Origin: JAVBQO01 sp031548885
Lineage (GTDB): Bacteria > Patescibacteriota > Saccharimonadia > Saccharimonadales > Saccharimonadaceae
Length of the DNA: 64,000 bases
Direction: 5' to 3'
Assembly: GCA_031548885.1 (NCBI GenBank)
Contig: JAVBQO010000001.1
Span: 62,001-126,000, forward strand
This document shows, in pieces, positions 57,395-64,000 of this stretch (the stretch's first letter is position 1; the number at the start of each line of letters is the position of its first letter). Below the pieces are notes generated by a model that was given only the letters and a program-made list of their open reading frames with translations, ran no database searches and was not told the DNA's origin. The position numbers and the translations under genes are program-made.

Positions 57395-58072
57395 ATGAAA
57401 TTCTTGCCCAGCACCAGCAACCGCAAGGTTTTCGGCCAAATCGCCAACCAGTACGACATGGTCTATTTCGGTTCGGTCAGCCAATCCGACGACGAAGAAT
57501 ATCGCATGATCCGCGGGCTGACGCTGTCACCGCACCAACGCGACGAAAATTATTGCGTCGGCAGCGTGTACGGATATGATGTCGTGTTGCTCGAACGTAG
57601 CTCGACCGTCGCTGTTCCCGGCAAAACTAAACGGAAATTTCACTGGACATTGCTGCAAATCGACCTGAAAACAACATTTTTGCCACACATTTTTGTTGAT
57701 GGACAGCGCCGCGACAACGAACTGTACGGATCGCTGTTGGCAACGTTTTTGCGACTACAGTCGGTTAGCTACAGTCATTTTCCGCCGGAAAAAAATGGCG
57801 ATTTCGCAAAGAAGTTCTCGATTTATGCTCAACCAGATGCCAGCTCGACAATTGAACAGGTTTTCACACCGGAAATCACCACGATGCTGGCGACGCACTT
57901 TTCGCAGTTCGATTTCGAGTTGTTTGACGATACGCTCATTGTGTATTCCACAGACCGACACGTTTCGCTGCAGATTTTGGATATGATGTTGCGTGCTGGG
58001 TTGTGGCTGGCACGGCAATTGGACGACCAAATTGTGACCACGCCACAAGAATCGCAAACACATTACGAATAG
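57395..58072 (+). CDS. Conserved hypothetical protein of the alpha-glucan operon
   Basis: 225 residues starting MKFLPSTSNRKVFGQIANQYDMVYFG, two bases after the GH15 stop. A mixed alpha/beta protein resembling DUF3137-like domains (VGSVYGYDVVLLERSS ... FHWTLLQIDLKT). No membrane segment, no catalytic motif. Role in the pathway unknown. Confidence 0.55.
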   Translation: MKFLPSTSNRKVFGQIANQYDMVYFGSVSQSDDEEYRMIRGLTLSPHQRDENYCVGSVYGYDVVLLERSSTVAVPGKTKRKFHWTLLQIDLKTTFLPHIFVDGQRRDNELYGSLLATFLRLQSVSYSHFPPEKNGDFAKKFSIYAQPDASSTIEQVFTPEITTMLATHFSQFDFELFDDTLIVYSTDRHVSLQILDMMLRAGLWLARQLDDQIVTTPQESQTHYE

Positions 58073-58111
58073 TTGGTTGACTTTTGAACAGTTTCGTGTT
58101 ATGATTTGGGC

Positions 58112-58384
58112 ATGTTTGAGGCCGCAAAAAAATCACTACGCAAATGGAATGACAAATACGACGACCGCGTCAAATTGCAGCACGCGCTGTTGGTTTTGGC
58201 CTCGGTTGGCGTTTTGCTGTCGGGACTCGTCGCGCTGATTGACGCGTCACTCGGCCACACTTTGGTCATAGTTTCGCTGATGGGCTACGTGCTGCTCATT
58301 GTCAACTGGATTGTTTGGTCGCTGATCAACTCTTCGGTGGTTTTGCCAATCACGAAACGCCCGGCGCGGAAACCACGCAAATAA
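58112..58384 (+). CDS. Small two-helix membrane protein
   Basis: 90 residues starting MFEAAKKSLRKWNDKYDDR, chosen because a TATGAT ends six bases upstream. A basic amphipathic start, two membrane helices (about 24-45 and 51-75) and a basic tail (KRPARKPRK). Function unknown. Confidence 0.6.
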   Translation: MFEAAKKSLRKWNDKYDDRVKLQHALLVLASVGVLLSGLVALIDASLGHTLVIVSLMGYVLLIVNWIVWSLINSSVVLPITKRPARKPRK

Positions 58385-58396
58385 CTTTTCGCAAAG

Positions 58397-58424
58397 AAAA
58401 ACTCGCGGCAATTCGCGAGTTTTT
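58397..58424. terminator. Bidirectional terminator between the small membrane gene and rpmG
   Basis: AAAACTCGCG / CGCGAGTTTT stem with A and T runs on both flanks; serves both convergent transcripts. Confidence 0.85.
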
Positions 58425-58429
58425 GGTGC

Positions 58430-58639
58430 CTAGCCTTTTCGTTCTTTGACGACGTTTCGACCGAGGTTCTTTTTCGTTTCGGTAAACGTGACGTGCTTTT
58501 TCAATTTCGGATCGTATTTGCGCAACGTCAATTTGTCCGGTGTGTTCATGGTATTTTTTTTGGTGTAGTAAGTACGCTGACCCGATTCGTCGCTTACCAA
58601 ACCAACCAATTTGCGCTTTGATTTACTGTTCTTTGCCAT
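58430..58639 (-). CDS. rpmG: 50S ribosomal protein L33, cysteine-free form
   Basis: 69 residues starting MAKNSKSKRKLVGLVSDESGQRTYYTKKN, with KLTLRKYDPKLKKHVTFTETK matching the L33 core. The two C-x-x-C pairs of zinc-binding L33 are absent (GLVSDESG, KYDPKLKK). AGGAAC precedes the ATG. It follows tRNA-Thr(GGT) on the same strand and may share its transcript. Confidence 0.92.
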   Translation of the reverse strand: MAKNSKSKRKLVGLVSDESGQRTYYTKKNTMNTPDKLTLRKYDPKLKKHVTFTETKKNLGRNVVKERKG

Positions 58640-58682
58640 AATTGTTCCTATATTATCACATCTGTTAGCGTTTCGCAACAAA

Positions 58683-58759
58683 ATGGAGCCGCGATCGGGA
58701 TTTGAACCCGAGACCTCATCCTTACCATGGATGCGCTCTACCAACTGAGCTATCGCGGC
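58683..58759 (-). tRNA. tRNA-Thr (GGT anticodon)
   Basis: Acceptor GCCGCGA / TCGCGGC, anticodon stem CATCC / GGATG with loop ATGGTAA (anticodon GGT), T-arm TCGGG-TTCAAAT-CCCGA, encoded CCA. Confidence 0.96.
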
Positions 58760-58851
58760 ACAATTTCCGTTCAAGTTTATCAATTTCGCGCCGATTTGTC
58801 CAGTTGCGCAAAATAACAAAATCGGCTATGATTGTACGGTACTTTTCATTC

Positions 58852-58929
58852 GCCGCTTTAGCTCAGCTGGTCTAGAGCATCTGTTTTGTAAACAGAGGGT
58901 CCTCGGTTCGAATCCGAGAAGCGGCTCCA
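58852..58929 (+). tRNA. tRNA-Thr (TGT anticodon)
   Basis: Acceptor GCCGCTT / AAGCGGC, anticodon stem TCTGT / ACAGA with loop TTTGTAA (anticodon TGT), T-arm CTCGG-TTCGAAT-CCGAG, encoded CCA. A TATGAT at about 58826 may be its -10 box; tRNA-Tyr follows after 41 bases. Confidence 0.96.
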
Positions 58930-58970
58930 TGATGTGAAATCTTCGCTAAACGTGGATTTCGCAAAAATTC

Positions 58971-59055
58971 GCTGGGATAGTGAAGCGGTCAAACACGGCA
59001 GACTGTAAATCTGCTGGCTCAGCCTTCGGGGGTTCGAATCCCTCTCCCAGCACCA
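58971..59055 (+). tRNA. tRNA-Tyr (GTA anticodon)
   Basis: Class II tRNA of 85 bases with a long variable arm (GGCTCAGCCTTCGG), acceptor GCTGGGA / TCCCAGC, anticodon stem GCAGA / TCTGC with loop CTGTAAA (anticodon GTA), and encoded CCA. Confidence 0.96.
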
Positions 59056-59093
59056 AATAAAAACATGGTCCATGCGACCATATTTTTATTTGA
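59056..59093. terminator. Terminator after tRNA-Tyr, shared with the opposite operon
   Basis: AAATAAAAACATGGTC / GACCATATTTTTATTT long stem with a five-base loop; ends the tRNA pair on the plus strand and the trpS-to-phosphatase operon on the minus strand. Confidence 0.85.
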
Positions 59094-59105
59094 CTTACAA
59101 AAGCG

Positions 59106-59636
59106 TCACAGCGTATATTCCCGCACCTCCGCATTCCGCATCCGGTCAATACGCATATTTCCACGCCGCGGCAAATCATTGCAATAGGCACGAACTGCGC
59201 GATGCACGCCACCGTGCGCCACCATCAAAATAACTTCATTTGTATAAGTTTTTCGCAACTCATCGAGCACTCGATAAACCCTTTCGAAAAGTTCTGTCGC
59301 CGATTCGCCGTTATCGGGTTTGATATTTTTGTCCATATCAAATAGCTCCGCCCAGCGCGTCGGTTCAATTGCGCCCCCGTCCAGTTCACGCAAATCTGGC
59401 TTGATCACAATCGGCAGATTTCGCTGCTCGTTGATGATGTCAGCAGTTTGTATCGCACGTTGCAACGGCGACGAAACAATCACATCGAATTTGATTGGGC
59501 GAATCATTTGCGCGGTTTCTCGAACCTGCGCTATGCCAGTTTGATTAAGCGGCGCGTCGTTATCCGTAATCTCTAGGTTTTTTTCGGCAGCCACATTCGT
59601 ATCAGTTTGGCCGTGCCGAACAAAATACAGCTTCAT
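59106..59636 (-). CDS. Histidine phosphatase (phosphoglycerate mutase family)
   Basis: 176 residues starting MKLYFVRHGQTDTN, with the catalytic RHG motif at 7-9, RAIQTADII, and the second histidine in VILMVAHGGVHRAV. A small cytoplasmic phosphatase of the GpmB/CobC-like branch; substrate unknown. The ATG overlaps the TPR gene stop (TGATG). Confidence 0.88.
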   Translation of the reverse strand: MKLYFVRHGQTDTNVAAEKNLEITDNDAPLNQTGIAQVRETAQMIRPIKFDVIVSSPLQRAIQTADIINEQRNLPIVIKPDLRELDGGAIEPTRWAELFDMDKNIKPDNGESATELFERVYRVLDELRKTYTNEVILMVAHGGVHRAVRAYCNDLPRRGNMRIDRMRNAEVREYTL

Positions 59637-60289
59637 CACATTATGACTTTTCGCGGTTGTCGAATCCGTTTCGGCGCACCGGTCGGAATGATCATGCGTT
59701 TTGCTTTGTCCCGCAATTCTTTGGCCAATTCGTTCTGGCCATTCGCTTCATATGCGTCGGCCAAAATAGCCAAGCTTTGTGGGTTCGGCTCCAGCTCGAC
59801 CGCACGCTCCAACGATTCGATCATTTTTTTGCGATGGCCGGTTTTTTCCATGACTTTAGCATACGCAATATGACGCGACGCGACTTCTTCTTCCATTTGC
59901 AGCGCCTGTTCGAACGCCTGGGCGGCCTTTTCGTAATTTTCCGTTTCGTAATAAATCAGCCCGACATTGTGAAGCGACGACGCGCTCGGCTCCAAACTTT
60001 GCGCGATTTCGAAACATTCGATCGCATCATCATACGCATGCTGCTTGGCATACAAAATTCCCAATCTGTTATAAGCCGACGCATTGCGTTCGTCGAAACG
60101 CAAAATTGTCAGCAGCGCTTTTTCGGCCCGCAAATATTTCTTTTCGCGCAAAGAGTCCTGCGCGATTACCCACAATTTGTCCAATTGAACCGCTAATTTC
60201 GACGGCGCTTCGTTGCCGATTTCATCGATCGATTTGCGATAAAAAATAACCCACAAACCGATAGTCAACAGTGCTAATAAACCTAACAT
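59636..60289 (-). CDS. Membrane-anchored TPR protein
   Basis: 217 residues. A membrane helix at the N-terminus (LGLLALLTIGLWVIFY) leads to about four tetratricopeptide repeats (ASAYNRLGILYAKQHAYDDAIECFEIAQSLEP and following), then a basic tail (KRMIIPTGAPKRIRQPRK). It is likely a scaffold on the inner face of the membrane. Its -10 TATAAT overlaps the stop codon of the clamp-loader gene upstream, nine bases before the ATG. Confidence 0.75.
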   Translation of the reverse strand: MLGLLALLTIGLWVIFYRKSIDEIGNEAPSKLAVQLDKLWVIAQDSLREKKYLRAEKALLTILRFDERNASAYNRLGILYAKQHAYDDAIECFEIAQSLEPSASSLHNVGLIYYETENYEKAAQAFEQALQMEEEVASRHIAYAKVMEKTGHRKKMIESLERAVELEPNPQSLAILADAYEANGQNELAKELRDKAKRMIIPTGAPKRIRQPRKVIM

Positions 60290-60299
60290 TATGCGGACA

Positions 60300-61109
60300 T
60301 TATATCATATTCGTCGCCAGAAACGTCATTTGCGCCCGCACATTGCCATTTTGCAACAATCTGTCAAGTGCCGCACTGGCTAACTCCAAATTTTGTGTCA
60401 AATTCGGCGTGTCGGCCCGCGCCATCATAAACATCAGCAAATTCGCCAGCGCCGTCACGAAATCGCTGGCTTCATCGCGATTTTTTTTACCACCGACTAT
60501 TATCAAACGATCATACGTATTGGCACCGATAAATTTTTTCGCGGTTTCGTTAATCCGCGCCCGCTCACGGAAATAATCGTCAGATTCCATCATACGTCGA
60601 ATTTCCGCCGGTCGGCCGGTCGCTATGAACAACATTTGCGAAAGTTTGTTCGGCGCGATTTTTGTGTCCGCGAAAAACTCATCAGGAATTTTCGCCGGCA
60701 AAACCTCGATTTCCTGCACGCGCGAATGAATCGTCGGCAGCAACACGTCTCGGCCATGCGCCGTCAAAATAAAATAAATATTCGCGGCCGGTTCCTCCAG
60801 CAATTTCAAAAAGGCGTTTTGCGCCGCCGTTGTCATCGTGTCAGCATCATCGATAACGATCACAAATTTGACAGCTTGTTTGCCACGCGCCAAATCGTAC
60901 AGGTTGCGAATTTGCTCGACGGCGATTTTACCTTTGTCATTTGACGTGGCAAAAAATGTGTTTGCACCCGCCATTTTCTGCGCCAAATCTTTCGCGATCG
61001 TCCCCAGTCCAACGCCGCTCAAACCGGTCAGCAAAATCGCGTGCGTCGGATTTTTCGCAAAGTTTTCGATGTACGCCAGCGAGCGCGGATTAATCAGCAG
61101 ATCGTGCAT
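60300..61109 (-). CDS. DNA polymerase III delta-prime-like clamp loader subunit
   Basis: 269 residues starting MHDLLINPRSLAYIENFAKN; the start overlaps the pseudouridine synthase gene by 20 bases and has AAGAG upstream. AAA+ features are AILLTGLSGVGLGTIA, VIDDADTMTTAAQNAFLKLLEEP and LTAHGRDVLLPTIHSRVQ. The P-loop lysine is replaced (GVGLGT), as in non-ATPase delta-prime subunits. It would complete the clamp loader with DnaX encoded 54 kb away. Confidence 0.82.
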   Translation of the reverse strand: MHDLLINPRSLAYIENFAKNPTHAILLTGLSGVGLGTIAKDLAQKMAGANTFFATSNDKGKIAVEQIRNLYDLARGKQAVKFVIVIDDADTMTTAAQNAFLKLLEEPAANIYFILTAHGRDVLLPTIHSRVQEIEVLPAKIPDEFFADTKIAPNKLSQMLFIATGRPAEIRRMMESDDYFRERARINETAKKFIGANTYDRLIIVGGKKNRDEASDFVTALANLLMFMMARADTPNLTQNLELASAALDRLLQNGNVRAQMTFLATNMI

Positions 61110-61941
61110 CAATTTCTCTTTCAAAATCCGCTGGCAACGGCGCTTCAAAAACTTTTCGTTGTCCGCCTGGAATCGTAATTTCGAGTTTCGCAGCGTGCAA
61201 AAACAATCGCTCGGCAGGTTTTCCATACACAATATCACCGACAATCGGCGCACCGACATATGCCATGTGCACACGCAACTGATGCGTCCGACCGGTCAGC
61301 GGCCGCAGCTCGACCAACGCCGAATTGTCTGCGAAAACTTGCTTGACTTCGTAATCAGTGATGGCGGATTTGCCTTTGGCATCGACACGAAACCGCGCCG
61401 GATGTTTTGGGTCACGACCGATCGGCAGATCAATTCGCGCTTGCAGGTTTTTCGGCACTTTTTCGACCAGCGCCAGGTATGTTTTTTTGGTTTTGCGATC
61501 GGCAAATTGTTTTTGCAAAAGTTTCGCCGCCGCCGGATTTTTCACACCAATCATCACGCCACTCGTCGCGCGGTCCAATCGGTGCACGATTCCCGGCCGA
61601 TTGGTGTCCGCGCCAAATGTCGTTTTTTCGCGGAAAAAGTCCGCCGCGGTAAATTCGTTGCTCAGCTCTCCTTTGCTATGCGTCAAAATTCCTGTCGGTT
61701 TGTTGATAACCACAACATTTTCATCTTCATAGATTATGTTCTTTGCGAATTCTTTGATTTCTTTGGCGAAAGTTTTTTTGCGCGGAAAGCGAACATCGAT
61801 GCTGTCAGTTTCGGCGACTTCTTGGCGTGCAGATTTTGCGACGGTGCTGTTGACCTCGACGCGACCTTTTTCGATTAGCCTTTGAAAAGTTGCCCGCGAG
61901 GTTTCGGGATATTTCCGGGCCAAAAACGCATCCAATCTCAT
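61090..61941 (-). CDS. RluA/RluD-family pseudouridine synthase
   Basis: 283 residues. An N-terminal S4 domain (MRLDAFLARKYPETSRATFQRLIEKGRVEVN) precedes the catalytic domain with GIVHRLDRATSGVMI (catalytic D near 130), KTYLALV and LRPLTGRTHQLRVHMAYVG. It modifies uridines in 23S rRNA, probably the RluD sites, though the exact position cannot be read off. It starts three bases after the trpS stop. Confidence 0.92.
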   Translation of the reverse strand: MRLDAFLARKYPETSRATFQRLIEKGRVEVNSTVAKSARQEVAETDSIDVRFPRKKTFAKEIKEFAKNIIYEDENVVVINKPTGILTHSKGELSNEFTAADFFREKTTFGADTNRPGIVHRLDRATSGVMIGVKNPAAAKLLQKQFADRKTKKTYLALVEKVPKNLQARIDLPIGRDPKHPARFRVDAKGKSAITDYEVKQVFADNSALVELRPLTGRTHQLRVHMAYVGAPIVGDIVYGKPAERLFLHAAKLEITIPGGQRKVFEAPLPADFEREIDARSAD

Positions 61942-61944
61942 AAG

Positions 61945-63006
61945 CTAATTTGATTTGTCGAAGTAATTTACGCCAATCGCCCCGCGAACTTTCTGCAAAG
62001 TTTGATCCGCAACAACGTTGGCTTTTTCTGATCCTTTTCGCAAGATTTCATAAACAGCGGCCGGATCTTTGGCTAGTTCCGCACGTTTTTCGCGGATTGG
62101 CGCCAAAATCTTTTCTAAAACTTCGATCAGATATTTTTTGACGGCAACATCGCCCAGGCCGCCGCGCTGGTAATGTTCCTTCATTTCGGCAACTTTCGGG
62201 TCGTTCGGCGCGAAAACATCGAGGTAGTAAAACACCACGTTGCCGTCGATTTTGCCGGGGTCGTCGACGTGAACATGGTCGGGGTCGGTGTACATGTCCA
62301 TAACTTTGGCGCGAACGGTTTCAGCGTCGTCGGATAGGTAAATACCGTTGCCCAAGGATTTTGACATTTTGGCGTTACCGTCGACGCCGGGCAATCGTCG
62401 AGCTTTCTCGTCATTATTCAACACAGCCTCGGGCTCAACCAACACGTCGCCATACGTCGCATTGAACGTACGGACAATTTCGCGGCTCTGTTCGATGACA
62501 GGCAGTTGGTCTTCGCCGACCGGCACGATTTGGGCGCCAAACGCGGTGATGTCGGCGGCTTGGGAAACCGGATAGACCGCAAAGCCAGCAGGGACGCCGT
62601 GTTTTGGCCCGTCAGGCGTCTTCTCCATCTCGCTAGTGGCTTGCCAGCCTTTTTGCTTCATTTCGGTTTTTACGGTTGGATTTCGCAAAAGTCGGGCTAG
62701 GCTCACTAGATTCATATAATACATCGTCAGTTCGCTAAGTGCCGGAATTTGCGACTGGATGAACAGCGTCGATTTCGCCGGATCAAGCCCAACCGCCAAA
62801 TAGTCCAGCGCGACTTCCAAAATACTGTCTTGAATTTTCTCGGGATTTTTTGCATTGTCCGTTAGCGCCTGCAAATCAGCAATCATAACATAAACATCAT
62901 ATTCGCCGCTATTTTGCAATTCAACGCGATTTTTTAGCGATCCAACATAGTGGCCCAGATGTAGTTTGCCAGTTGGCCGATCGCCAGTTAATATAACTTT
63001 TCTCAT
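61945..63006 (-). CDS. trpS: Tryptophanyl-tRNA synthetase
   Basis: 353 residues. Class I signature TGDRPTGKLHLGHYVGSL (about 6-23) with the HIGH equivalent HLGH and KMSKSLGNGI (about 205). It charges tRNA-Trp, the same tRNA whose gene is used by the prophage. AGAGGAAAAG precedes the ATG, and a possible -10 TAAAAT about 95 bases upstream would give a leader without a recognisable T-box. Confidence 0.97.
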   Translation of the reverse strand: MRKVILTGDRPTGKLHLGHYVGSLKNRVELQNSGEYDVYVMIADLQALTDNAKNPEKIQDSILEVALDYLAVGLDPAKSTLFIQSQIPALSELTMYYMNLVSLARLLRNPTVKTEMKQKGWQATSEMEKTPDGPKHGVPAGFAVYPVSQAADITAFGAQIVPVGEDQLPVIEQSREIVRTFNATYGDVLVEPEAVLNNDEKARRLPGVDGNAKMSKSLGNGIYLSDDAETVRAKVMDMYTDPDHVHVDDPGKIDGNVVFYYLDVFAPNDPKVAEMKEHYQRGGLGDVAVKKYLIEVLEKILAPIREKRAELAKDPAAVYEILRKGSEKANVVADQTLQKVRGAIGVNYFDKSN

Positions 63007-63146
63007 GACTTTTCCTCTGTTATTTAATGCTTGCGAAAAATATCATGATCGCCAAGGCAAGAAGTTTTCGCACATTTCGCAGTTCATATGTACATTTTAT
63101 CACGAATTCGATACAACCCTATTTCGCTAATCATATAGGATTGACA

Positions 63147-63171
63147 GTCGTGACAATTGTGTCGTCACGAC
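63147..63171 (-). repeat. Inverted repeat between hydrolase and trpS
   Basis: Perfect 8-bp arms GTCGTGAC / GTCACGAC with a 9-base loop in the 209-base gap. No T run follows, so it is not a standard terminator; the rest of the gap holds only the trpS promoter region. Confidence 0.4.
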
Positions 63172-63215
63172 AGAGTCGACTTCGCAGCGTTGACGCGGCA
63201 CACAGAAAGATAATC

Positions 63216-64000
63216 CTACTCGCCGACACAATCAGCTACCGCGCCGACCGCCGCCGGAATCATCGCGCCCAGCACGTCGTGGCTTGCCATTACCTCTGTC
63301 AATTTCGTGTTCGGATTGTTGTCCAGCAATTCCCGAATGTTGGATTTGATCACTAACGGATCGAATCGCCCGTAGATTATTTGCATCGGAATCTGCAGAT
63401 TTTTCGCGTCATCCAGCGAAGTTTGATTGATGATACTGGCGTCAAGCGTCGCGCGAAACGCTTCGGTCGGCACGCTTTTGTCATCGAAATACTGATTCAT
63501 GATTTTTTTATTTAACGCGGACAAGCCGGCCATCGGCTTTGAATCCGCATTTTTGCTAACGTATTCGAACAATTTGCGATACGCATTATCGATCATGGAT
63601 TTTTTCGTGCCGTTCGAATTTTTATAAAACGGCGGCGAACAAAGCACCAACGACGAGACTTCGTGCGATTTTTGCTTCGCAATTTCGATCGCGATCAGCG
63701 AACCTAGCGAATGCCCGACCAAAACGTACGGCGGCTTGACATCCAAATAGGTAAGTGTTCGCTCGATAGATCTGGCGTGATCATGAACACTATAATCTTG
63801 CCAATTCGGCGCTGGCGAATGTCCAAATCCTAGCAAATCCAATGCGACCAATCGAACATTTTCGTCATGAATCTTGTCGATTACCGGCTTCCAAGCCAAC
63901 CCAGAATTACCGATGCCGTGCAAGAAAATTACCGGCAAAGCGTCACGCGAACCAACATCAATCGGCGCGTTCAGCCGATACGGGATTCGCAAAAACTTGT
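63216..64000 (-). CDS. Alpha/beta hydrolase, 5' end beyond the window
   Basis: At least 258 residues, open to the window edge, so the true start is not seen. Alpha/beta hydrolase fold: oxyanion HGIGNSG, nucleophile elbow VGHSLGS (serine near 95 of the visible part), acid in YGRFDPLV and histidine in MASHDVLGA. A broad family of esterases, lipases and dehalogenases; substrate unknown. No membrane segment is seen. Confidence 0.82.
   Translation of the reverse strand, partial: KFLRIPYRLNAPIDVGSRDALPVIFLHGIGNSGLAWKPVIDKIHDENVRLVALDLLGFGHSPAPNWQDYSVHDHARSIERTLTYLDVKPPYVLVGHSLGSLIAIEIAKQKSHEVSSLVLCSPPFYKNSNGTKKSMIDNAYRKLFEYVSKNADSKPMAGLSALNKKIMNQYFDDKSVPTEAFRATLDASIINQTSLDDAKNLQIPMQIIYGRFDPLVIKSNIRELLDNNPNTKLTEVMASHDVLGAMIPAAVGAVADCVGE

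Noticed and set aside
58640..58819. Coding sequence upstream of rpmG in the same frame
   Set aside because: It is tRNA-Thr(GGT) and its flanks read as protein.
1..64000. Recoded UGA (as in some CPR lineages)
   Set aside because: TGA ends recR, tmk-coupled dcd, paralogue genes and others at sensible places with coupled restarts; the standard code explains all genes.
1..64000. CRISPR arrays or insertion sequences
   Set aside because: No regularly spaced direct repeats with spacers and no transposase genes were seen; the only mobile element is the prophage.

Overview
The window reads as a chromosome segment of a Patescibacteria/CPR bacterium, most likely Saccharibacteria (TM7), carrying an integrated siphovirus-type prophage. 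The taxonomic call is inferred from compact operons with ATGA/TAATG overlaps, many genes whose -10 box sits only 6 to 10 bases before the start codon, an orphan gene set of short lineage-specific proteins, and zinc-finger-less DnaX, RecR and L33. TGA is used as an ordinary stop, so the code is standard.

Left host arm (1-24609). A minus-strand replication/recombination operon runs dnaX, dnaB, a membrane glycosyltransferase, ebfC, recR, a DHH phosphoesterase and a small membrane protein. Then come a DUF2797 gene, rplJ-rplL, a divergent pair (transglutaminase-like protein and an unknown), a thymidylate/folate block (tmk, dcd, folA, thyA with a HIT hydrolase), and the rplA / P-loop kinase / rplK and secE-nusG blocks. 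It ends with a membrane GT2 glycosyltransferase, an orphan histidine kinase, a YgjP-like metallopeptidase, a P-loop kinase and a membrane protein.

Prophage (24610-51562). It is bounded by a 32-bp direct repeat that is the 5' half of tRNA-Trp; the left copy is a remnant, the right copy is the working tRNA with a phage-supplied promoter. Nearly all phage genes are on the minus strand. Read in transcription order (right to left): two tiny genes and a holin-CHAP endolysin fusion, RusA, a string of small accessory genes (pentapeptide/DUF5758, macro-like), terminase, a ribbon-helix-helix regulator behind phased operator repeats, MuF-like protein, head connectors, portal, scaffold, capsid, major tail protein, frameshifting tail chaperones, a GIY-YIG nuclease, tape measure, Dit, tail hub, tail-tip paralogues, a tail fibre, and the integrase. 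No replication genes and no obvious CI-like repressor were recognised.

The most striking system is an invertible tail-fibre cassette: a 25-bp inverted repeat (26364-26388 and 27060-27084) brackets two convergent alternative C-terminal coding modules, and both repeats encode the same in-frame peptide. The repeat shares 14 of 18 positions with the integrase core site in the tRNA D-arm, in two intact 6-bp arms flanking a differing 6-bp centre. This suggests one tyrosine recombinase could both integrate the phage and switch its host-binding protein.

Right host arm (51533-64000). tRNA-Trp, an NDH-2-type dehydrogenase, an alpha-glucan operon (GT4, GH57, GH15 and a conserved unknown), rpmG, tRNA-Thr(GGT), tRNA-Thr(TGT), tRNA-Tyr, then a minus-strand operon trpS, RluA-type pseudouridine synthase, clamp-loader delta-prime-like gene, TPR protein, histidine phosphatase, and finally an alpha/beta hydrolase running off the end.
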